Part shown: positions 55,402 to 64,000 of the stretch, one piece after another
Numbering within the stretch: position 1 is the first letter of the stretch
Layout of the letters: each line of letters begins with the position of its first letter
Position numbers and translations under genes: made by a program
The notes under the pieces: model-generated
What the model was told of the DNA's origin: nothing
The model's input: only the letters and a program-made list of their open reading frames with translations
The model's database searches: none
From: Marasmius tenuissimus
Lineage: Eukaryota; Basidiomycota; Agaricomycetes; Agaricales; Marasmiaceae
Length of the DNA: 64,000 nucleotides
Direction of reading: 5' to 3'
Assembly (NCBI GenBank): GCA_029532415.1
Contig: JAQOTA010000069.1
Span: 2,914,001-2,978,000 of the forward strand

Positions 55402-57748
55402 GATATACCACTTGCACCGTCCACCCCCTCTCGACCACTTACACCACACACCTCCATTTACACCACATGAGGTTCAGATGCATCCGATTTCTCAAGATGC
55501 ACCACCTCGACAATGGGAAATGTGGTGTAAGATGGTAGTTCAAAGTTGCCAATTCAGGAATGTAGCCGAAGCGGAACCAAGGCTCGAGCCTGCTCGCCTT
55601 AAATAGACCCCAGTTCGACAGGGTCCAACGTCTCCCTTTTCCCCCGTCGCCAGCACTTGTCGTGGTGTGAAAAAATCACGTATGTATATATTTTGGCATA
55701 GATTTTGACCTTGAGCTCATCACTATGCCAAATTGCTGGCAGCATATGGCTATGGTGTTGATCTTAGTTGGTATACTAGTAGTTATTATAGCCATTTTGC
55801 ACAATGGTCTATAAATTATCTGCCAAATTCAGTTCGATTATGATTCAATACGATGGCCAACGTTCCTTTAAGTCACTCACCTATACTCGAATGTGGCGCG
55901 CCGCGCAACTGGAAGGTCAAGAACGAGGACCGTTAAGCAACGCCAGTCCCGGATGGCCCGGTAAAGATCAATGTAAGCTCTGAATTATACAGCTATCATT
56001 ATCTACTAGGTTTGAAACGGGCCACGAGTCCGTCCTTTTCACGGAATGCCGCGCTAATATGCGATGGCCATATAGCGTATAAGATGCATCTACATTTATG
56101 CCTTCTTAGTCCAGCGGGAGCGCGGCTGCCATACTAGTGCTTGCTTAAAGCGTGTTGCGTCAAGTTCAACTCCCCCGCTACACCTCCATGGTTTTTCTCG
56201 AATACCTTTGCAGGCGATCCAAAAGCTTGCAGTATTTTTAAGCTACTAGTATACCTCTGTAATTACCTTCCGTTATACGACAATGACATCTCAGTTGAAA
56301 GCTAGACTAACTTCACTCGCAGCACTGCATTGCTGACAGGCGAGTAATTTTTGGAACTTTGTGATAATCACGCGAAGTAACAGCCCAAGTACACCACGCG
56401 CGGCGCCTGAGCTGCGGTTGAGACCTGACAGCGCTCATCCGCTTGATCCGAACGAATTCTCAGCTGAGATCAAACCAAGCACGGGTTGGGGGTCAATCCC
56501 ACTCAGAATCAACTCACCCACTACGCAACTCGATTCTGAGAGACTGGCTGCCACCTGACTGTCCGCGGGTTCTTGTACCTTTTCTCCCTTTTTTAACCCT
56601 TTCGGATGCCAAAATTATTCGGGACGCAAACGCAATACATAATCAATGAACACTGTATTCAAATTTCAAACTGCAGGAAAATACAAATGAGAAAGCACTA
56701 CTATTCATGAATATTAATACTGTAGACAAGGGTATGAAAACCATCTCTTGGTACTCGTGTGCTAGCCCTATGAAGTCTGAACATCAGAACCAATTGGTTG
56801 CGCAAGCCTCTCGAAGGTGTTACTCACCTCCATGAATTTCTGTAAGTGTAACCCATGCAAAATCTGAACGGTGCGGAAGTCAGAATGCGGACATTCGTGA
56901 GAGAAAAAGGAACCTCATACCGTTGTTCTGGAGGCGGAAAAAGGTTGCAGTAACAGAGCAAAACCAGACCAGAGTTGCCAGCAGATAGACAAAGCCGAGC
57001 CAGGAGTATCAGAGCTAATGAGAGCCAGCCAACCAGATGAGATTTCGACAAGATTCAGAGGGCACAAGACAGCGAGCGGTAGAGCGAAGGGCTAGGGAGA
57101 CGAGGCATGAAAAACAATTGGCGTCAACGCTAATCAAGAAAGACAGTATCGTGGGCCACGCACCTTGCACACATCTGCTTCATCTGGATATCCTTTTCAC
57201 TGTAAACTGTCCATGACGTGCACCGTGTGTTAGTGGTCCTTTTCAATGATCATGGGGAGATGAGGGAGAGAAAGGAACTTGAAGGAAAAAGAACGCGCGG
57301 CAGAAACTCAAGTTCAACATCACCTGACCGCTCTGAAGGACTCTTTGACCGACGCCGAATTGAGTCCGGGTTGAGATTGAACTGAGCCGAGAAAGAGAGG
57401 TTGACAGCACTCTCAAGATTGGCTCGTACAGGCCTCAGAAATTACTCCGCTTGGCCCCCTCGGCTGCCAAACCAATTGACAATATCAGTTGAGCTCCGCG
57501 CCCAATTGGTGGTGTACATAGAGACGACTCAGAGAGTTCCCGAAAGGGAAAGTAGGCACGCCGTCGGGCACATCGTCTGATCTATCTCGCCCCACTTTCA
57601 GAGACTACTTACACCACCACCGCCTTCACACGTGGTCTTTTCAGGTGGTGTATCTGGGGAATTCGGGTGCATCTGAGGACCATATGGTGTAAGTAAGGGT
57701 GGGTGGTGTATGTGGTCGGGAGGGGGTGGACGGTGCAAGTTGTCAATC
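55402..57748. mobile_element. 2.35-kb non-autonomous element with inverted ends of about 130 bp
   Basis: The left end (from about 55410) and the complement of the right end (to about 57740) share ACTTGCACCGTCCACCCCCT. The similarity continues for about 130 bases through CGACCAC, TACACCA, CAGATGCA and ACACCACCT. On both sides the element abuts the 13-bp direct repeat CCGGAGTAAACGG (55387-55399 and 57749-57761). That is longer than usual target duplications, so it is either an unusual target duplication or a pre-existing repeat. The 2.1-kb interior has no long frame and no transposase. The element separates DUF6593 genes A and B. The superfamily is not assigned. Confidence 0.7.
55890..55980 (+). 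other. 5S rRNA-like fragment
   Basis: GTTAAGCAACGCCAGTCCCG, then GGATGGCCCGG, resembles the 3' half of eukaryotic 5S rRNA (its internal control region) with a deletion. It lies inside the 2.35-kb element and could be a captured 5S or 5S-derived SINE piece. It was judged by eye only. Confidence 0.3.
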
Positions 57749-57761
57749 CCGGAGTAAACGG

Positions 57762-58174
57762 GAAAGCAGCGAGAAAGCCTTGGCAAGGGAGGCGGAGCTG
57801 GGAACTCCCTTAAACCTTTTGTGTATCAAACTGTTAAGCTGAGTAAATGTTTCATATTGGCCACCAGCTACGCCAGATGGGAGTGTTGTGCACTGCATGT
57901 CCAAATCTGACAGTGGCGTCATTTGAGGTAGTGGAGACCTTGTGTAGGTGAAAACCCCGCAAAACACGAACCAAATAATATTTCGACGCAGAATACAGAT
58001 GTAGAAGTGTGACTGGTCAGCTTGTTCCAAACCCTAGATTTTCAGCACTGAACGCACGAAAACGAAGTGGAACGCCTATAAGTACCCAGATAAGCGTCTC
58101 TCAGCGTGGAGTTCACTCCCGTGTTAGCCAGAAGCTAATCGAATGGAGTGGGCCTCGACGCCACCTATGAAAGG
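57762..58174. other. Upstream segment of DUF6593 gene B
   Basis: This is a diverged copy of the segment before gene A. No separate gene is seen. Confidence 0.5.
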
Positions 58175-58187
58175 GTACAAATACCCC
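58175..58187 (+). promoter_or_regulatory. TATA-like box of DUF6593 gene B
   Basis: GTACAAATACCCC lies about 40 bases before the ATG and is shared with genes A and C. Confidence 0.5.
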
Positions 58188-58215
58188 AAGGTATCGAAGG
58201 TGCTATTACAACAAC

Positions 58216-58849
58216 ATGGATCTTATATTCTCTCAAGACGACCCCAAGAATGCCACGCTTTCGTTGACCACTGGTCAACCCGTATATGAGATGTACACAC
58301 AGGAGAAGACTTGGAGCACGGAGCCAACAGCGATAAGAAAGTTTCAGTATCCAGGACATTCTCCAGTGAATATTGGCCAAGTGAAGGTGCCGTTGCTTCA
58401 TGATAATGTTTGCGAAGTGTGGGGGAGGGACATTCGACCGAAGAGCGGGGAGTTGTCAAGGTACGTGATTGTTTTTATCTTTCGAGGGCATCTGGATTGA
58501 ACATTCCCGACCAGTGGAAAGTCGTTCATATCCCTTACGGACGGACAGGAGTATACCTGGAAGCGAAAGTCTTCGAAAGCCACGGTGAGTCAACTGATTA
58601 TGAGGTCTCGAGCCTGTGCTGATAACAATCTAGTTGACCGATAAGTACGAGAATACTATCGCGATTTACGAACAGAGTCATTCGGGCTACGTCAAAGCGA
58701 AGGCACCAGCCAAAATCTCAATTGCGCCTGGAGGAATGCCAATACTCGATGAGATTGTGGTGACTTGCGTGTATTATGAACAAAAGGTTAGACTCAATGC
58801 TGAAGCCGCGGGAGCAGCAGGCGGGGTAGTAGGGGCCGTGGCGGGTTGA
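58216..58849 (+). CDS. DUF6593 family protein, tandem copy B
   Basis: Three exons (58216-58460, 58515-58584, 58634-58849) give 176 residues. It starts MDLIFSQDDPKNATLSL. Conserved pieces are RKFQYPGHSPVNIGQVKV, SFISLTDGQEYTWKRKSSKA and GGMPILDEIVVTCVYYEQK. The Ala/Gly-rich tail ends GAVAG. The middle exon is 70 nt as in A and C. It is close to A in sequence and intact. Function is unknown, as for the family. Confidence 0.82.
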
Positions 58850-59159
58850 AGGAAAAACGACTGTACCATATATGTATAATACCACTACAAGTAATTTCAT
58901 CAGTTTCACGAGCAGAAATCCTGCGAGGAGAGCGAAATTCATATTGACTTGTGCAATGCATAGGTACCAAGCCTACGATTTCTTGGATCCCCAGGGAGCC
59001 TCACACTCGCCATTGATGATTTAACGTACCAAATTATAGCTGTCTGTAGCCTGAGGGGACACTCCGGTCGCTGTAACATTCACTGGCGCCAACATCTAAC
59101 CCACCGTCACTGTTTTCTTTCCGTTGAATAAACGGTCGGAACCTTGAATGTGTTGTATG
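58850..59159. other. Intergenic between DUF6593 gene B and an F-box fragment
   Basis: Nothing is recognised. Confidence 0.35.
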
Positions 59160-59640
59160 TAATCAGAATTTTGTCTTTCCATGCGCCGTTGACTCAATGT
59201 ATGCGCTCGCGATCGACTACACGCCAACCCTGCAATATCACTCATTTTCGGGAAGAAACCCGACGGAGTACCCGACGGCGACTCCGAGTGCGCAGCTCGG
59301 AAGCTGGAATTCTAGTGTTTCATCATGGATGGGGGCTTGGACCCCCCTGGTCGCCTACAGGGACTGTCCCTTTCGTCTATTCCCCGATTTTTAATGGACC
59401 GGCATCAGAGCTGAGGATTAACTGGATATGCATTGAGAATCTTGGAAAGCTCACCAGGAACTGGATCAAAAAGAAGGAAGAGTGACGAGCCCGTCATTGG
59501 ACGAGAACGCCAAGAGGTTTAGGATTGGGCACATGTGGCTCGGTGCCGAGAGATATCAATCAAGAGTTCCTTCGATCTGCGGACTACGTTCTCAGATAAA
59601 TCAGGTTACAAGAGTGTTACAAGGTTTCGTAAGAACGAGA
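59160..59640 (+). pseudogene. F-box fragment before DUF6593 gene C
   Basis: TTTTGTCTTTCCATGCGCC with GTTGACTC resembles the 53100 region of the intact F-box gene. From 59400, AELRINWICIENLGKLTRNWIK matches EELRISVGCIGNLGEFTKDWVK, and GTCGSVPRDINQEFLRSADY matches GRPCGSTSGDTHQESLRCAES after a frame change. Stops are present and large parts are deleted. Confidence 0.65.
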
Positions 59641-59753
59641 TTGAACCCCAGTAAGTAATGCCAAGGTAATTGACCTTCAGGCAAAGCTCTTAGTTGGTCC
59701 TGTGTAAACCGGTGGCTGATCAAGGGAGCCCTGCTACTCAATAGAAGAAATGA

Positions 59754-59766
59754 GTACAAATACCTC
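59754..59766 (+). promoter_or_regulatory. TATA-like box of DUF6593 gene C
   Basis: GTACAAATACCTC lies about 50 bases before the ATG and matches the boxes of genes A and B. Confidence 0.5.
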
Positions 59767-59806
59767 AAGTGTCTAGTGGACCTCCTACTCCCTGGCGACC
59801 ACGACA

Positions 59807-60450
59807 ATGGACCTCGTATACTCAAAAGACAACCAGAAGAACGCAACACTTTCGTTGATCTCTGGTGAGCCAGCGTACGAGATATACACAGTGGGGAAGT
59901 TCTTGCAATCGGAGCCTACATGGATACGAAAATATCAATGTTCGGAGCAACGGCCGGTGGAGATTGGTCAAGTGAGGGTGCGGTCCTTCCATAATGATGT
60001 CTGCCAGTTGAGGGGGAAAGATATTCGACCGAGAAGCATAGATTCGTTATCGACGTGCGTGAACTTTCCATTGCTATAGGGATTTAAATTGAACACTCTT
60101 GATTAGTAAAAGGTCGTTTACATCCTTGGCGAACGGACAGAAGTACATCTGGAAGCGGAAGTTCTCGAAGGCCAAGGTAAGCCAACTGACTATCAAGTCG
60201 AGCCCAGACTTATTCAGTGATCTAGCTGCTCGATAATACCAAGAATACCATAGCGGTATATGAAGAAAGCCATTCAGGCTTCCTCAGTACGAAGGCGCCA
60301 GCAAAGATTTCGGTCGCGCCTGACGGAATGCCGATAATCGACGAAATTGTGGTGACCTTTGTATATTTCGAGCGAAAGTTCAAAGACGATATCGAAGAGA
60401 TAGATGCGGCATGGAACCTAGTAAGCCTAGTAGGGATGGTTACAAGTTGA
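59807..60450 (+). CDS. DUF6593 family protein, tandem copy C
   Basis: Three exons (59807-60054, 60107-60176, 60226-60450) give 180 residues. It starts MDLVYSKDNQKNATLSL. The middle exon reads SFTSLANGQKYIWKRKFSKA. The last exon has GMPIIDEIVVTFVYFERKFKDD, the family signature, and a tail without the Gly/Ala run of A and B. It is more diverged than A and B are from each other, but all splice phases are kept. An open frame of 90 codons for exon 1 alone reads through the first donor and is not the full product. Confidence 0.82.
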
Positions 60451-61074
60451 AATGCAGAATATATTAAGATGAAAGACAAGCGTTCTAGCATGCGATGAGC
60501 CCAGAAGTTGAGTTATTCAATTCGAACATGTGAAGCCTTATGAATAGTAACATCTGATCGATCTCTTTCCGGGGAATTCCAAAGTCCAGTATTGAGCACG
60601 CCTAGCAGTAGCCGACTTCGGCCTGGGGAAACCTGTGCTGCGAACAACCACAATCCGAGGGTGTCGTCACTTGTTTCAGCTTACTGTGGCTTTTTGCTTT
60701 CTGCTCACGAAGGAGTGAGCTCTCTGTGAGCTTTCAAGAGAAAAGGAATTAAGGCTCACCCCCGTAGTCTGCCTAGCAAGCGATGGAATAGTCTTCCGAG
60801 GAACGTTCTTCGCTGTCTTGGCTGCGGATGAGCTTGGGTCACCGGCTCTTCGGTGACTTGTGACGTTCCTGGCAGCTGTTCCTTGTCATTGAATGCTGCT
60901 GGAATGTGGACCTTAGTTGAGTGGCCCGATTGCTCGATATCAGCTGGGTTATGCGCTAAGGTCGACGGTGCTGTGGACTGTAAGGGAGGAGTTTGGACAT
61001 GCGCTATTATCCTCCGATCGTGAGGATCGCCTACATTGCGACGTCAGATGAAACTCCGTGGCAAGGAGACGATG
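60451..61074. other. Intergenic between convergent genes
   Basis: This is the 3' flank of DUF6593 gene C and of the minus-strand gene that ends at 61075. No motif is recognised. Confidence 0.4.
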
Positions 61075-63055
61075 TCACTCACCCCGTATCAGCTCAGGAT
61101 ACTCATGGTCATGAGCATATTGCTTACCATCCAGGTCGTAGTTGTTCTTGCGCAAATGATCCATAACGCATTCATACTCCTCTGGGAACCAAAAGGAGCC
61201 GATTCGCATCATGACTTGTAGATAGGGGATGCCGTATTGTTTCCAATCCTCTTTCGGGATAGATTCCTTTCCTTCTGGATCGACCGACCAGTAGAACAGA
61301 GATTCAGGAAGGGGGTAGTGGATACACCACATTTCGTTGACAGAAATGACGGAGAGAGGCGGAACAAAGAGGTAAACTTCTGGCGCTGGGGTATGAGGGA
61401 AGTCGCCGACGATCGAGAAGCGGACTTCGTCAATAAACACTGGGGAGGGAGGGAATGTTAGTGGCCAGAAAGAGTTGGTTTGGCAATGGGCTTACTTGAA
61501 CGTGAGCGAAAAGATTGCATGGATCCAAAGCCATTGTTGAACTGGCAAAGATAGGCAGCACGGAATCGATTGCGATCCTTCTCCGGAAGACGCATCGAGA
61601 AGAACAGGTCCATCATGTGAGGTCCGGTGGTCTTGCAGAAGTTAAAATCAACGCGTGAGGGAACTGATACAGTCAGATCGGTCAACACTGAGCAGAACAA
61701 CGTGGGGTTGGCATACCTTTCCTCGAGTAATTTGCTTTGATGCCGCGACTGTAATTCTCGAAAAACCACTCAGGGGATGGGGTAGAAGGAAAGTGAGCCA
61801 GAAAACTAGATTTGCGCAAATTGACGACCGTCCCGAAGGTCAAGTAATTGTGTGGCAGTTCTTTGAGGCACAATAGCTTTCCTGTTAACGTCCCTCCCAA
61901 CGATGCAAACAAGTACAATGAATCGCCGAATCTCTGTCTAAAGTAGGCGACGATCTCATTGCTATTGAGCTGTGGTTGAGTGTCTAGGTGGAGTGGGGTT
62001 GGCATGCGGTGGTAAAACTTTGGTTCGGGTTGCGAGATGGAGAAGGTAGCAGGATCGTACTGCCACGATTGGGTTTTAATATTGAACGTCCAATCTCCAC
62101 GATGGAATGGAATCTGATTTGCAATCATTAGCCAGCCAACCGTGAAAGAAAACGACTTGCCGGAATTGCTAGTGTCGTATCGGCTCGAAGTGCTTGAATC
62201 GCAACCTCCTAAAGATACTTTTAGTCGGGGGTGAGTACGAAAGGTCCAGGCTTACATGTGTGTATACAAGATAGTCGAACACGATTTGATTCGTGTGATA
62301 TCGCTTACAAAAGTCCATTCCGTTCACCAGCTCTGAGACTTGTTTAGTTGGGAAGTTGTTTACACCGCATAGACGTTCGTACCGTCGTGCATTATGACCG
62401 TTGGCATGTCCGTCATCATCAGCCCCAACATCTGAACAAACCGCGGCGACCTTGCCTCAATTATCAATATGCTCAGACTCACAATGGAATCAAAACTCAC
62501 CTCTGAGCGGAGGACGCCTCGTACACAATTTTCCATAACTCCAAAGCCGTATCAGTCGCACGCACATTTTCAATATAATTGTTACACTCACCATCCGTAT
62601 AGCCTCCCTGTCTTCCTTGTCCTCCAGCTCGAACGAGACTACCGTGAATATTCGATCTCCGAATCCGATAATTTCGGCGGTATGGTATTTTCTGGTCACC
62701 TTGACCCTTGCTTCGCGACTACGAGACGAGGTGTTGTCCGCGGAAAGCTTTCGGACAGCTACCTTAGCGTCCTTTGACCAAACTTCCTTCCGCAGTATAA
62801 CGTCGCCCTCGAAGATTTCCCTATAACGATTTTGGACTGGCTATGTGAGGTATACTCAGTTGGCTTCCGGCGGTGTAGATGAAGAAACCGCACCATGGTT
62901 CTATCGCTCTCATAACCTCGACAACCGCGACAGCTTTCACGTCCACAGGGACAATGATAGACATGGTTATGATATGGATTCCCTTCGACGTGCTGGAAGA
63001 TAATATCTCTTCCTCGAATCGTTGTGTTTATGGCACCTGGGAAGAACTGTGACAT
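61075..63055 (-). CDS. Basidiomycete protein of unknown function, multi-exon
   Basis: It starts MSQFFPGAINTTIRGRDIIF, then QHVEGNPYHNHV. This short N-terminal motif (an N..IxG..F..V.GN.Y pattern) recurs in many Agaricomycete proteins, some of them NLR-like, and may be an interaction tag. The middle reads RYREIFEGDVILRKEVWSKD, then KYHTAEIIGFGDRIFTVVSF. Later parts are RRYERLCGVNNFPTKQ (about 62390), VGWLMIANQIPFHRGDW (about 62120), WQYDPATFSISQPEPKF, LNSNEIVAYFRQRFGDSLYL and, in the last exon, VFIDEVRFSIVGDFPHTPAP to ELIRGE at 61075. Several introns are visible; not all junctions were fixed. I do not recognise an enzyme domain. It appears intact. Confidence 0.65.
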
Positions 63056-64000
63056 CGTGGTCGGTATGAGGAAAGTTGAACTTCGTGCGTTCTACACTGC
63101 CCTCATATGCGTGTAGAAACCTCGCCGTTTGTTCCTCCAGCCTCGTGCTCTACACCATCCATTAGCCCTCACTAACCCCACTTAAGAACGTTCTCGAAGC
63201 ACACGTATGACCTCGAACTACTGTGCAACTGCATAAAAGCCCTATTGTCACCGATACACCATTCTTCGAATGATTTTAGAGTTCAAGGGCACAGCAAGAA
63301 CCCGCGGTCCACTTGTCGATCAAAGCTATGAATATAGTCAACTACCAGATAGAGAGCTGGGCGGGGGTTTGAGCGGGTCCCCTCACCTCGGGCGTGAAAT
63401 ATCAGTGAGAATACTAATATAGGCCGGCGACAGGACAAACATAGAGCCACTTATCGTTCTCCTAGTCTCATTGCGTAGCTAACAGATGAAAAATTGATTC
63501 GATCGGGGATATGAAACAGTAATCTGCGGAGAACTCACTTTGCTTGGACAGCTCATTTCTCTTCGAAGAAATTGACGATGTGACCCCAATAGAAGTGTGA
63601 AGCTCGGTGAGTAGTCATAAAAGGTGAACCACAGAACTTCATCTTATTCACTCATCGTGATATTCGTCGTTTGTTTATCTTGGAAGGTGCAAGCTTATGC
63701 TTAGGAAGTGAGCCCAAAAGGGCATAGGAAAGATTTGAAATCATCTCCTTATCGCATCTGGATGACAGCATATTTCTATCCCTTGATCCGCTGGCGTTGC
63801 GGTGCGCCCTCCATCCAGTGAATGGTAACCCAGAGAGCAGAAGCAATCATGCTGTTTCCTGCCCGTAGCCCGTCTAAGCCCAAACGAACACCATCGAGAG
63901 AGTGCATTCATTCATTGCTGTTGTTAGGCTGAGATAGGCACTGAGCGCAAAGAGAGCAGTCGACACTCGTGCGTACTTGACGAAAGTTGAGCGAGGGCAA
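63056..64000. other. Right edge of window, nothing recognised
   Basis: Only short frames are present (for example 63652-63846). The first part should be the promoter of the minus-strand gene that starts at 63055. Confidence 0.35.

Noticed and set aside
1..64000. RIP-like hypermutation as the cause of the many stops
   Set aside because: The TAG in P3 is a single change in an otherwise open frame, and the other breaks are indels or deletions. No general C-to-T bias was seen by eye.
1..64000. CRISPR array, bacterial operon or biosynthetic gene cluster
   Set aside because: There are no regularly spaced repeats and all genes are intron-rich fungal genes. A single UbiA-type gene and one dehydrogenase 15 kb apart are not enough for a cluster.

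Overview
The window is fungal nuclear DNA, almost certainly from an Agaricomycete (mushroom-forming basidiomycete). Genes are broken by many short introns of about 50-70 bases with GT..AG ends. The gene families are typical of that group: F-box proteins, DUF6535, DUF6593, MYND-finger proteins, seven-helix membrane proteins, a UbiA-type membrane enzyme and a GH35 beta-galactosidase. I could not assign a genus. No CRISPR, operon or bacterial signal is present.

Layout. 0-8.8 kb: the 3' end of a single-pass membrane protein gene, an intact-looking seven-exon MYND gene followed by decayed copies of DUF6535 and MYND genes, a 1.3-kb inverted-repeat element rich in TTGAG motifs, and a multi-exon membrane protein gene with signs of decay. 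8.8-20 kb: F-box paralog P1 (minus), a UbiA-type gene with a late stop codon, and a large secreted beta-galactosidase (minus). 20.8-24.2 kb: a cluster of mobile-element remnants, namely a solo LTR (5-bp target duplication), a hAT-like MITE (8-bp target duplication) and a third MITE sitting inside a decaying F-box gene. 24.9-31.1 kb: a second membrane protein gene, a short-chain dehydrogenase with a late frameshift, and F-box P2. 31.5-42.7 kb: an F-box/leucine-rich gene and its fragment, a second intact MYND gene, intron-containing tRNA-His genes, F-box P3 with a nonsense codon in its F-box, and a second F-box subfamily. 42.6-51.3 kb: two diverged copies of a segmental duplication around a DUF6535 gene with a frameshift. 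52-60.5 kb: an F-box gene followed by three tandem DUF6593 genes (A, B, C) with conserved exon structure and promoters. Decayed F-box fragments lie between them, and a 2.35-kb terminal-inverted-repeat element sits between A and B. 61-63 kb: one multi-exon gene of unknown function (minus).

Theme. Only the beta-galactosidase, the UbiA-type enzyme and the dehydrogenase have clear enzymatic roles, and nothing shows they form one pathway. The rest is a fast-evolving birth-and-death neighbourhood. At least nine F-box-derived loci and two DUF6535, two MYND, two seven-helix and three or more DUF6593 loci sit together, many broken, with intron-containing tRNA-His copies and non-autonomous transposons between them. 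The best candidates for something undescribed are the tandem F-box plus DUF6593 unit, the shared 44-bp upstream box of the three large F-box paralogs, and the three tRNA-His copies whose introns have diverged while two copies keep identical exons.
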